This document shows, one piece after another, positions 9,096 through 16,503 of a stretch of DNA of 64,000 nucleotides. The notes under the pieces were generated by a model. It was not told where the DNA came from, did no database searches, and saw only the letters and a program-made list of their open reading frames with translations. The DNA is from UBA4416 sp943362175. GTDB lineage: Bacteria > Bacteroidota > Bacteroidia > B-17B0 > Aurantibacillaceae. Every line of letters begins with the position of its first letter. Positions within the stretch are counted from its first letter, which is position 1. Made by a program: the position numbers and the translations under genes. Location of the stretch: assembly GCA_943362175.1 (NCBI GenBank), contig CALRIU020000021.1, positions 1-64,000 of the forward strand, given 5' to 3'.

Positions 9096-9276
9096 AGGTT
9101 TATGATGTTTGTTGATTTATAACTTGGTGATTCTCCTTTAATTATCCAGTCCTTCATTGAAACATAGCTATGGCCGGATTCAGTAATTTTTCCGTTCAGA
9201 GAAAATGCGATTTTCCAATATCAGCGAATTATTCCTCGCCAGATTTTTCAGGTAATTGCTTGTGTATAAAGCCATG

Positions 9277-9702
9277 TTATGATTGATTTAAAAAGTTACT
9301 TAAGTTATCCCAGGACCATTCCATCGTTTTTAATCCCTTTAGCTCTTGGGGAATTGGAGGCTTGCCATTTTTTTTGATGTACATCACCCGGATGGGCAGT
9401 TTTGCCTCTCTGGCGCATTTCACTTCCCACTTAACGCCACTCGCCGTTCTTGTGTGCTTGCTAAGCAAGACAATCACGCGATGACATCTTCTGATCTTTG
9501 TCCGGCAGCGTTTCTTCCATTCTTCCTGGGGCCAGGGCTCTTTTACCGACATATCGATGAGCTCGAATGGGGAATGCGCTTTTCTGGCCTGCTCAACTAA
9601 ATAATTCCTGTATTCTCTATCCTCAATTGCGAAGCTGATAAATACCCGTTTTCGTGTTTCTTTTTTTGGTGTTTCTCCAAAAAGCCAATCCCAAAATCCC
9701 AT
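9277..9702 (-). CDS. Stand-alone TIR-like protein (MTH538/ThsB type), second copy
   Basis: This 141-residue protein has a short Trp-rich N-terminus (MGFWDWLFGE), then KRVFISFAIEDREYRNYL, the TIR strand A and loop. IRRCHRVIVLLSKHTRTA is the central strand. The Glu in SGVKWEVKCAREAKLP occupies the catalytic position. It aligns well with the neighbour at 9715-10125: both have W/S-x-K-x-x-x-P-Q-E-E/K-W before the second strand and a T-A-S/T-G-V motif before the Glu. These two are therefore tandem diverged duplicates, while the TIR at 7773 is more distant. The gap to the upstream TIR gene is 12 bases. Confidence 0.8.
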   Translation of the reverse strand: MGFWDWLFGETPKKETRKRVFISFAIEDREYRNYLVEQARKAHSPFELIDMSVKEPWPQEEWKKRCRTKIRRCHRVIVLLSKHTRTASGVKWEVKCAREAKLPIRVMYIKKNGKPPIPQELKGLKTMEWSWDNLSNFLNQS

Positions 9703-9714
9703 GTTGTGTCTTGT

Positions 9715-10125
9715 TTATTTGTTTTTACCTTCTTTCATGCACTGATCTATCATGGAAGCAATCTTTTCCCACTCCCATGGAATCACCCTGTTGCGGGGCA
9801 GGCCGTCCGGAAGAGAGGTTGTTGTATTGGCGCCGTCAACATACACCCCGAAAACAGGAATGGAATGACTTTTGGCGAAGCGAATTTCTTTGGCAACACC
9901 GGTCGCGGTATATGTTTTTTTGCCGACCAAAACAATAACGAGATTACATTTCTTAATTTTTGCTTCTATACGCTCTTCCCATTCCTTTTGTGGGAGTGCA
10001 GTTTTAGAGGACCAATCTTCAATGTTGAAAGGTGTCCGGGAATTTACCGCCTGTCCGGCGAAATACTTTTTTTGGTCGACGTTATTGTCGAAATCGAAAC
10101 TGATAAATGCTCTTGGGCTTGCCAT
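9715..10125 (-). CDS. Stand-alone TIR-like protein (MTH538/ThsB type), third copy
   Basis: This 136-residue protein starts MASPRAFISFDFDNNVDQKKYF, with strand A and a DFDNN loop instead of the usual HKD. It continues with IEDWSSKTALPQKEWEERI and LVIVLVGKKTYTATG. The Glu of VAKEIRFAKSHSIPVFG sits at the catalytic position. PVFGVYVDGANTTTSLP and the end segment VIPWEWEKIASMI match the conserved C-terminal region of this TIR-like family (compare TMEWSWDNLSNFL in the next gene). It is a paralog of the 9277-9702 protein. It follows the unknown gene at 10142 by 16 bases, so it belongs to the transcription unit controlled from near 10950. Confidence 0.8.
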   Translation of the reverse strand: MASPRAFISFDFDNNVDQKKYFAGQAVNSRTPFNIEDWSSKTALPQKEWEERIEAKIKKCNLVIVLVGKKTYTATGVAKEIRFAKSHSIPVFGVYVDGANTTTSLPDGLPRNRVIPWEWEKIASMIDQCMKEGKNK

Positions 10126-10141
10126 ATTGTTTTTTTAGTGG

Positions 10142-10927
10142 TTATAGAGTTGGTAATGTGAGTTCTATCGTGTAGTCCGGAGTCCGTAATTCCTGCTGTC
10201 GCCAGAATAGACCTTTGTCTGCCTTCACTACGCCGGAGATTGTATAGTTCAGTGTTTGGCAGGAGTCGGGAACGGCAATCACCTGGACTAAGCGTTGGTC
10301 GCCTAATAATGGAATCTTTTCTTCGTTGGGGTTAATAACCCAACGGCAAGCATTAGATCCTACGCCTCCTGATTGTATGATTGGTGCATGAATACTTAGC
10401 GTAAACTTTCCTATAAATTCAGAGGCCGTGCATAATTGCAGCTTCAGGTCTCCGATGCCAACAAACTCGTCCAGTAAGGTCTCCGTCACAACAGAAGGGA
10501 TATCCAGTGAAGCTTGCCCCGAAAGATCAAGAGCTCCCGATATATTCAGGCTTCCCTTAAAAACGGGGTTAAACCGCGTTTGTGGAATGAGATCGGTGGT
10601 TTGTAAATCCGACGGATCGGAGCAAACGGCAGAATATTGCAGCTCATCGACTTTGGCTTTTCCCTGAGTTCGAATGGCGCTGATCACATGAACCACCATC
10701 AACGTCCTGATGCCTGATTTTGAAGCCTGAGAACGCGTTTTGTCGGTCTGTCGTTGCAGTTTGCTTAAATCATACACCAGAGGCTGGTTTCCCAGGCGGA
10801 GCGTAATACCGAGGACTTCGCCTGAGGCGCTATCACTGCTCTCAATAGGCAGCGGATTAAACATCCCCCCGGACCTTGAGGCGGAGCGGCGTTCATTAAA
10901 AATCAGATCAGTGTCGATGTATTGCAT
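10142..10927 (-). CDS. Protein of unknown function, 261 residues, first gene of the TIR/caspase unit
   Basis: I do not recognise this protein. It has no signal peptide or membrane segment, is rich in Ser, Thr, Gly and alternating hydrophobic residues, and looks all-beta, for example GEVLGITLRLGNQPLVYDL, GALDLSGQASLDIPS and the last residues TPDYTIELTLPTL. It starts MQYIDTDLIFNERRSASRSG. A putative -7 box (10946-10953) and the palindrome at 11022 lie directly upstream, so it leads the unit 10142, 9715, 9277 and probably beyond. Position suggests a structural, sensor or substrate component for the TIR and caspase proteins. That is inference only. Confidence 0.6.
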   Translation of the reverse strand: MQYIDTDLIFNERRSASRSGGMFNPLPIESSDSASGEVLGITLRLGNQPLVYDLSKLQRQTDKTRSQASKSGIRTLMVVHVISAIRTQGKAKVDELQYSAVCSDPSDLQTTDLIPQTRFNPVFKGSLNISGALDLSGQASLDIPSVVTETLLDEFVGIGDLKLQLCTASEFIGKFTLSIHAPIIQSGGVGSNACRWVINPNEEKIPLLGDQRLVQVIAVPDSCQTLNYTISGVVKADKGLFWRQQELRTPDYTIELTLPTL

Positions 10928-10945
10928 AAGTTACTTTCGTTGACA

Positions 10946-10953
10946 CAAAAGTA
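10946..10953 (-). promoter_or_regulatory. Putative -7 box for the unknown-TIR-caspase unit
   Basis: On the minus strand this reads TACTTTTG, an exact TAnnTTTG Bacteroidota -7 element, 19 bases before the ATG of the 261-residue protein. There is no TTTG at the usual -33 position, which fits a promoter needing an activator. The palindrome at 11022-11037 lies 80 bases upstream, centre to centre. Confidence 0.55.
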
Positions 10954-11021
10954 TGCTCACGCTATCCGGATTTTGTCATTTGTTGTGGTGATTTTATGTC
11001 CCCGGAATGATGGATCTTTTC

Positions 11022-11037
11022 TCCTTAGAACTAAGGA
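11022..11037. promoter_or_regulatory. Palindrome TCCTTAG-AA-CTAAGGA, probable response-regulator operator
   Basis: This is a perfect inverted repeat of two heptamers separated by two bases (7-2-7), the layout bound by NarL/FixJ-family dimers. It sits between the response-regulator stop (11058) and the promoter of the next unit. A near copy stands upstream of the first caspase gene at 15015-15034. The pairing of the two sites with the LuxR-type regulator encoded between them is inference. Confidence 0.6.
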
Positions 11038-11057
11038 TAACGGCCTGGGAATGTAGC

Positions 11058-11714
11058 CTAGAGGAGGTGTTTGTATTTATTGTTTTGAAAATTGATGATT
11101 AATTGCTTCGAAGTATCACAATTTAGTTTGCTCAATATGTTCTTACGGTGTGTTTCTACCGTACTGTCGGCAATGTAAAGTTTTTCTGCAATTTTTTTGG
11201 TAGTTAACCCGTTACCGATAAGGCATAGAACCTCTTTCTCCCTTGCGCTAAGAGGTACTTCATCGCTAGGGTTGGGAGTTTTAGTTCGCCCTGGTTTCGC
11301 CAGAATCTTTAATGTTTCATGATCCCAGTAGTCTTCGTTGTTTGCTACTGAATGAATAGCCTTCACGAGCTCTTCACTCCCTCTGTCTTTAATCACATAG
11401 CCGGATATACCTGCGTCCATAAATTTGCGGATAATCTCTTCTTCTTTGTGAAGACTCAGAATAATGATTCTGGTTTGAGGATGTTTTTGCTTTATTTCTA
11501 AGACCGTTTGATGACTGTCCATGCCCGGCATGCTAATATCAATAATGGCTACATCAACAGCGTCGTAACCCAGAATATCTAATACCTGGTCCCCGGTAGT
11601 GGCCTCTCCAATAATATGGATGTTTTCTTCAGAGCTTAGTAATGAGCGCAATCCATCAAGTAACATTTGATGATCATCGGCAATCAGGATCCTGATCATG
11701 TTTTTTTCCTTCAT
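11058..11714 (-). CDS. NarL/FixJ-family response regulator (LuxR-type HTH)
   Basis: This 218-residue protein has a receiver domain starting MIRILIADDHQMLLDGL, with acidic DD, the phospho-acceptor Asp in VAIIDISMPGMD, and the conserved Lys in SGYVIKDRG. A LuxR-type helix-turn-helix follows: PLSAREKEVLCLIGNGLTTK, then KIAEKLYIADSTVETHRKN. Its start codon (ATG at 11714) overlaps the kinase stop as ATGA, so the first MKEKN residues are probably real and translation is coupled. It should bind DNA as a dimer once phosphorylated by the kinase encoded just upstream. The 7-2-7 palindromes at 11022 and 15015 are its likely targets, which would make it autoregulatory and the controller of the island. 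Confidence 0.95.
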   Translation of the reverse strand: MKEKNMIRILIADDHQMLLDGLRSLLSSEENIHIIGEATTGDQVLDILGYDAVDVAIIDISMPGMDSHQTVLEIKQKHPQTRIIILSLHKEEEIIRKFMDAGISGYVIKDRGSEELVKAIHSVANNEDYWDHETLKILAKPGRTKTPNPSDEVPLSAREKEVLCLIGNGLTTKKIAEKLYIADSTVETHRKNILSKLNCDTSKQLIINFQNNKYKHLL

Positions 11715-13738
11715 ATATGTTGTGTCGTAATATTGATTATTGGAATGTTGATAATGACTGTAGTGCCGTTGCCTTTTCCTGAATCGATGTTCCAGTTTCC
11801 GGACAGGCTATGAACTCTTTTATCAATGTTTTGTATCCCTATGCCGCGCTTCAGGCTGGCATCTTTAGGATCAAAGCCTTTGCCATCATCTATGATCATC
11901 ATGTTAATTTCGGTTTTGTTTTTTATCAGTTGTATACTCACATTCTTCGCATGGGCGTGGCGAAGGATGTTTGTCAATAATTCCTGGGTAATCCTGTATA
12001 CCTGAAGTTCGAGTGTTGTGTTTATTGGTTCGTTTAACCCATATACATCCAGCTTAACCTCAATCTGGCCGATGTTCTGTATGGTATCACATAATTTGCT
12101 GAGAGCACCCGTGATTCCTTTTTCGGAGAGCGTGCTTGAAGCCATGTCGTGGGAAATGCGCCTTACCTCAACCAGGGCTTCATCCAGCATGCTATTGATC
12201 CGCTGGTGCTGGCTGCCGGATAACTGTCCTTCCATAGACTTGAAGGCATATTTTACGGCAGAAAGGATACTTCCAATAGTATCATGAAGTTCAATGGCAA
12301 GCCGTTTTTGTTCATTTTCACGTCCCTCCACCATGGCATCAAGCGTTGCCAGCTCCTGGGATTTGAGTAATTCCTGAAGTCGGGCCATCTTTTTTCTGGA
12401 AGTCACAGACCGTATGAAAAACAGAAGTGTTATCCCTAAAGCCGCAATGATGGCCAGCATCGCCAGGATGATATAATTCTGGGATTTGTTTTTCTCCTCG
12501 CTGATATCCAGTTCATACTTCTTATGTTTGATTTCAGCTTCCAGCTCAATCGACCTTCTTAATACTTCGTTCAGAGAATCATTTAAGAGAGAATATTTCT
12601 CGGAATACAATAGGGCAGAATCTATTTTTCCTAAAGACCGGTAATTGTTAGCCATCTCTTTCAGAAGGATCAATACCTCCGGCAAACTATTGGATCTGGA
12701 TGATAAGGAAAGGGATTTTAGAAAATGTGACCTTGCAGCCTCATATTGCCCATTGCCGGAGAGCACATTACCAATGACACGGTGTGCCTCAAACTGGCCT
12801 TCCACATTCCCGCTTTCGGTACTGATCTCAAGGCTTTTGCCAAGGTATACCAGGGCAGAGTCCTTTTCATGAAAGGAGCTGTAAATGACCCCGATATTAT
12901 ATAAGGAGCCGCTGATATCATCGTCATAGCCATTTACCTGCCGGATGATCAATCCTCTTTTGTAATTGGATAAAGCCTGGGAATAATGGTCGGTAGCAAA
13001 ATATATATTTCCGATATTGTTGTAAGCTTTCGCCAACTCACGCTGGTTGTCCAGCTTAAGATTAAGGCTAATGGCTTCCTGAAACTGAATCAGGGCTTTG
13101 TTGAACTCTTTTAGCTGTTCGTATACATTGCCCAGGTTCATAGCTGATGCAGCAATGCCTTCTTCGTCATTCTGATCGATGAATGTAGTCTTGGATTCCA
13201 GTGCATTGGATATGGCGTCATCGTATCTGCCGGTTTTCAGGTAGAGAAAAGATAAATTGGTCTGGATCCAGGCCCGTTCCTTAGCCGCTTTGGATGCAGG
13301 CCTCATCGGATCCAACAATCGGATCGCCTTGATTCCGGTTTCTATTGCTTTTTCATGTTCTCCACGCAATTTGTAAATACTCATTACGTTCCGGTAACAG
13401 CTCACAATCCCAAGCGTATCTTTTAATCGTTGGCGAATGGCCAGGCTCTGTTGATAGTAAGAAAAGGCAGTATCATAACTGCCTTTTACTTTGTTATAAT
13501 GACCCAAGAGGTTGTAACTGTAGGATTTTCCCCGGATATAGTTAATCTTTTTGGCTTCCTGCAGCGCCTGTATCGCATAGGATCTGGAGGTTTCAAGATC
13601 CTGGTTTCGGATTTTCCACGCCTTTAAATTGAGCTCATCTATATAGCTTGTGTCATTGGTTTTTTTAGTGTTCTGGGCGGTGGAATAGTGAAACACCATA
13701 AGCGCCATAAACATTACTATAGCAGGGAAGAGCTTCAT
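11711..13738 (-). CDS. TPR-containing sensor histidine kinase (HisKA_3/DesK-NarX type)
   Basis: This 675-residue protein has a signal peptide (MKLFPAIVMFMALMVFHYS), then about six tetratricopeptide repeats from roughly residue 50 to 380 (for example AFSYYQQSLAIRQRLKD and AIETGIKAIRLLD). One membrane helix follows near residue 425 (YIILAMLAIIAALGITLLFF). The HisKA_3 dimerisation helix carries the phospho-accepting His in RLAIELHDTIGSIL (about residue 485), and the HATPase domain has ELLTNILRHAHA and MIIDDGKGFDP. The TPR region would be periplasmic, as in many Bacteroidota kinases of this type, with the signal unknown. The stop overlaps the response-regulator start. The gene follows the small beta-rich gene by 35 bases. 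Confidence 0.93.
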   Translation of the reverse strand: MKLFPAIVMFMALMVFHYSTAQNTKKTNDTSYIDELNLKAWKIRNQDLETSRSYAIQALQEAKKINYIRGKSYSYNLLGHYNKVKGSYDTAFSYYQQSLAIRQRLKDTLGIVSCYRNVMSIYKLRGEHEKAIETGIKAIRLLDPMRPASKAAKERAWIQTNLSFLYLKTGRYDDAISNALESKTTFIDQNDEEGIAASAMNLGNVYEQLKEFNKALIQFQEAISLNLKLDNQRELAKAYNNIGNIYFATDHYSQALSNYKRGLIIRQVNGYDDDISGSLYNIGVIYSSFHEKDSALVYLGKSLEISTESGNVEGQFEAHRVIGNVLSGNGQYEAARSHFLKSLSLSSRSNSLPEVLILLKEMANNYRSLGKIDSALLYSEKYSLLNDSLNEVLRRSIELEAEIKHKKYELDISEEKNKSQNYIILAMLAIIAALGITLLFFIRSVTSRKKMARLQELLKSQELATLDAMVEGRENEQKRLAIELHDTIGSILSAVKYAFKSMEGQLSGSQHQRINSMLDEALVEVRRISHDMASSTLSEKGITGALSKLCDTIQNIGQIEVKLDVYGLNEPINTTLELQVYRITQELLTNILRHAHAKNVSIQLIKNKTEINMMIIDDGKGFDPKDASLKRGIGIQNIDKRVHSLSGNWNIDSGKGNGTTVIINIPIINITTQHI

Positions 13739-13773
13739 TATTTAAAAATAAGAATAAGATTTAATAACTCCTA

Positions 13774-14154
13774 TTATGCCGGTATCCTGAGTCCCTCGGT
13801 CGGCATTCCCGAATCGTCTGCTCCATCCTGATGTGTTTTTATTTTGCCTACAACACTGTTATCTTTCGATGAGTTAATCACAGTAACTTCAATAAAGGGG
13901 TGCGATCCGTTTAACTCAATGCTTTCCAATACCAAAGTATGGACTATCGGTGTCAGTAATTGCATATTTGGAATCGTTTCGTCTTCTGTAATCTTTAGTG
14001 TAATGGGATACACTCCGTCTACAGGAGAGGTAGGCAAGGTCTCATACCCGTTTGCTTTGAACTTGGTATAATCCATCCATGTTACAACATGGATCATATA
14101 CGTTTCGGTGGATGTGTTTTTTCTGAGGTGTACCTGTGGTTTGGCAATTTTCAT
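13774..14154 (-). CDS. Protein of unknown function, 126 residues, coupled to the caspase gene
   Basis: I do not recognise this protein. It has no signal peptide and appears beta-rich, with strands such as MIHVVTWMDYTKF, GVYPITLKITED, TPIVHTLVLESIELNG and FIEVTVINSS. Its start overlaps the caspase stop (ATGA, 14151-14154), so the two are translationally coupled and probably act together, for example as substrate, inhibitor or scaffold of the caspase. That role is inference from coupling alone. The kinase gene follows after 35 bases. Confidence 0.65.
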   Translation of the reverse strand: MKIAKPQVHLRKNTSTETYMIHVVTWMDYTKFKANGYETLPTSPVDGVYPITLKITEDETIPNMQLLTPIVHTLVLESIELNGSHPFIEVTVINSSKDNSVVGKIKTHQDGADDSGMPTEGLRIPA

Positions 14155-14954
14155 GATTTATGGTTTTGATTGGTTAATAATTTGAATGGTGTCGAGTTTA
14201 AAAATGTGAAGTCGTTATTCCCTAAGGTGGCTATTCCGGCTTTTTGTGTATAACCGCTTTCCAATTGAATTTTTTTTACCAGATCTTCGTAAGAGCCTTT
14301 GAATTCTCCATCGTCCCAGTGTTTCAAGAGCAACCTGGTAAACATCGTATATTTCTCGCCATCTTCTGCCTGCTGGTAGTCTTCGCAGGCAGATATATGA
14401 ATGATACTTGCTTTAACCAGGGGATCGCGGAGGTACTCCTCTAAAATGGATTTGCCATTTTGAATCACTGTTTTTTGGCCGTTAGAACTTACGAATACAC
14501 TTCCCGAAAAACAACTGTTATCATAAACTTTGAGTGTAGAGCGGCTATGGCAGCTGGATGAAACAACAATAATCCTGACACCCTTTTTGAAACATTGCCA
14601 TTTACCCCTTAGCTCGTCATCGATAAGAGGTCTATCATAAAAGCACCAGATTTCGTCCTTTCCATCCGCTTCATCCCCGTCTTTGTCATCTATCTGTCCG
14701 CCATGCCCCGAAAATGTAATGAAAAACGTATCGCCCTCATCCAAAAGAGGAATACATTTATCAAATGTTTCCATAAATCCGGATATAGTAGCTTGCTGGT
14801 TAATGAGCAGATGAATTTGCTCATAGCCTTCATGTTCTGCAATTGACGCCATTGCTTTGGCATCCAGAGACGGGGCATTCAATGGATCTTCGGTATTGTA
14901 TATGCCTGGAAGTAATTTGTCAACGCCTATGTGTATGGAAATTCCTTTGCTCAT
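14151..14954 (-). CDS. Caspase-family (C14) protease, compact form
   Basis: About 267 residues from MSKGISIHIGVDKLLPG. The catalytic His is in DTFFITFSGHGGQIDD and the catalytic Cys in IIVVSSSCHSRST, both intact. The acidic loop DDKDGDEADGKDEIWCF after the His is typical of metacaspase-like proteins of the 'caspase family' group. Unlike the caspase at 8157-9095, it has no extra winged-helix tail. I prefer the ATG at 14954 over the one at 14966: a TAnnTTTG box at 14964-14971 would put transcription initiation near 14958, leaving the upper ATG outside the message. It heads the caspase, unknown, kinase, regulator unit, so a protease gene is co-transcribed with its own signalling pair. Confidence 0.87.
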   Translation of the reverse strand: MSKGISIHIGVDKLLPGIYNTEDPLNAPSLDAKAMASIAEHEGYEQIHLLINQQATISGFMETFDKCIPLLDEGDTFFITFSGHGGQIDDKDGDEADGKDEIWCFYDRPLIDDELRGKWQCFKKGVRIIVVSSSCHSRSTLKVYDNSCFSGSVFVSSNGQKTVIQNGKSILEEYLRDPLVKASIIHISACEDYQQAEDGEKYTMFTRLLLKHWDDGEFKGSYEDLVKKIQLESGYTQKAGIATLGNNDFTFLNSTPFKLLTNQNHKS

Positions 14955-14963
14955 AATTGGATA

Positions 14964-14971
14964 CAAAGCTA
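14964..14971 (-). promoter_or_regulatory. Putative -7 box for the caspase-kinase-regulator unit
   Basis: On the minus strand this reads TAGCTTTG, an exact TAnnTTTG element. Initiation would fall within a few bases of the ATG at 14954, giving a nearly leaderless message. No -33 TTTG is present. The palindrome at 15015-15034 is centred 57 bases upstream. Confidence 0.55.
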
Positions 14972-15014
14972 TCTTGCAGGATGCGGCTGAGTTTCATTAA
15001 AATTCATGATTTTA

Positions 15015-15034
15015 TATCCTTAGTTTTAAGGATA
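15015..15034. promoter_or_regulatory. Palindrome TATCCTTA-4-TAAGGATA, second copy of the island operator
   Basis: A perfect 8-base inverted repeat with spacer GTTT, equivalent to the 7-2-7 site at 11022 with one inner mismatch (ATCCTTAG-TT-TTAAGGAT). It stands upstream of the first gene of the kinase/regulator unit, which fits autoregulation. Confidence 0.6.
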
Positions 15035-15619
15035 CGTTCCGTGAAATTCAACAGAGATTTTTTATTTTGTCTTTTGGTAGTGTCACGGATTTGTTGAGTA
15101 TAAAACAAAACAGGTAAGGCAAAACATGGATCGCTATCGGAGGTGTAACGTTTCATGAAATTGCTTGCCGGTTACGATCGCGTAGTCCTTCACGTTTCGT
15201 AGACCCTGTAAGCAGGTAAAATTACTTACCCGATTCCAATGAATATTGGAATTATACGTTGTAAATCACGAAAACCTCTTGACTTTTGTTGTAAGAGGCG
15301 TTATTTTTACAAGAGAGTGCATTCAGATCCGGTTCATCCGTCAAGAGAAAAACGCAGTTTAACGTTTAGCGGAATTGAACGATATGCAAGAAGCCGTCGG
15401 GAGCCCGCTTAAAACCGATGGCATTTCAAAAGCTGAATCGAACAGGAAACCAACAACATGTAACTCAACAAAATAATGTGTATAATAGTCAAGGCACCCT
15501 GCGCATACAGGATTCGGGAAGTAGCCGCGTAAAGCCAACGCTTGTGTTGCTTGCCTGAATATTACCCGTATGAACATGTTGCCGCTATGAAACAAAGAAA
15601 ACCTCAATAATCAAAAACG
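15035..15619. other. Long intergenic stretch before the Reeler-like gene, with two palindromes
   Basis: No protein gene is supported here. An 8-4-8 perfect palindrome (ATTCCAAT-GAAT-ATTGGAAT) lies at 15233-15252. A G-C-rich hairpin with arms GCCGTCGG and CCGATGGC and one wobble pair lies at 15393-15422. The stretch could be a long 5' leader for the gene at 15620, but I could not match it to a known riboswitch class. No TAnnTTTG box was found close to the gene. Confidence 0.4.
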
Positions 15620-16480
15620 ATGAAAAAAGTAAGTTTAGCATTAACATTGTTTGTCAGTATTTTTATCCTGGCAAGTTGGACTGTGATATATAACAGTGGC
15701 TCACTTTGTGATGCCCCATTGGTAGGCGGGCATACCGGAGCTCCGGGAGAAACCAGCTGTTCGGGTTGTCATGCCGGAACGGATAACACTGGTTCGGCAA
15801 GCATTACCTTCAGCATAGCCGGAGGCGTCACCCAGTATACTCCCGGGCAGGTTTATTCGGTAACCGTTTCAGTAACAGAGCCGGCAACGGATAAAACGGG
15901 CTTTGCCTGTGTGGCTTTGAGGAGCTCGAATAATTCGACCATAGGTAGTTTTCAGTTATTGGATGCTGTAAGAACAAGAACATTTACCGGCGGATCGAGG
16001 AAATATGTGAGCCATACGCCTTGTGCGGCGGATGTGCTATCTCCCGGCTTTAACGAATGGACGTTCAACTGGCAGGCGCCCCCTGCTAACGTAGGAAACA
16101 TCACGCTTTATCTGGGCGCGCTTACGAGCAATCACAACCACGCCACAAGCGGAGATTACTCGTATAAGCGATCAATTACCTTGACTCCTGCTGCTGCAAC
16201 CGGCATGGATGAATGGAAAGAAGCGAAGTCTTTAATTTCCATTTTTCCAAATCCTACCGACGACAAATTCGAGATCAGATCAGCTGCTGGCAGCAAGATT
16301 CAGGAGTTACAAATACTGGACTTGCAAGGGAAGCTACTGAAAACGCTAAAAGCTGATGATATTCCTCCTGCAGCAGATGATCAGTACTCCGCTAAGCAAC
16401 TTGGCTTGCATGCCGGTATTTATTTTCTTAAAATAACGGATGAGGACCGGCAGTTATATAAAAAACTGATTGTGGAATAG
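15620..16480 (+). CDS. Secreted Reeler-like ('choice-of-anchor V') protein with CxxCH motif and T9SS sorting domain
   Basis: This 286-residue protein has a signal peptide (MKKVSLALTLFVSIFILASW) followed by GGHTGAPGETSCSGCHAGTD. The CSGCH sequence is a c-type heme-binding motif commonly found at the start of this domain family. A beta-sandwich (about residues 60-190) of the Reelin-like/choice-of-anchor kind comes next, and the last 80 residues are a type A sorting domain (ISIFPNPTDDKFEI, LGLHAGIYFLKIT, KKLIVE), which sends it through the type IX system to the cell surface. Whether heme is really attached is unknown. It is a single gene; the next gene is convergent 24 bases later. Confidence 0.85.
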   Translation: MKKVSLALTLFVSIFILASWTVIYNSGSLCDAPLVGGHTGAPGETSCSGCHAGTDNTGSASITFSIAGGVTQYTPGQVYSVTVSVTEPATDKTGFACVALRSSNNSTIGSFQLLDAVRTRTFTGGSRKYVSHTPCAADVLSPGFNEWTFNWQAPPANVGNITLYLGALTSNHNHATSGDYSYKRSITLTPAAATGMDEWKEAKSLISIFPNPTDDKFEIRSAAGSKIQELQILDLQGKLLKTLKADDIPPAADDQYSAKQLGLHAGIYFLKITDEDRQLYKKLIVE

Positions 16481-16503
16481 CTAAACGGCCTGTCATTGTA
16501 AGC

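Noticed and set aside
7773..10125. A standard Thoeris system
   Set aside because: ThsB-like TIRs are present but there is no ThsA (SIR2/SLOG or membrane-Macro effector) in the window.
15390..15560. Possible c-di-GMP or cobalamin riboswitch
   Set aside because: Fragments such as CCGATGG and GCGTAAAGCC recall riboswitch cores, but they are in the wrong order and the required pairing partners are missing.
15359..15607. An 82-codon minus-strand frame in the intergenic region before the Reeler-like gene
   Set aside because: Unusual composition, no start context and no neighbour on that strand; it overlaps the likely leader of the plus-strand gene.
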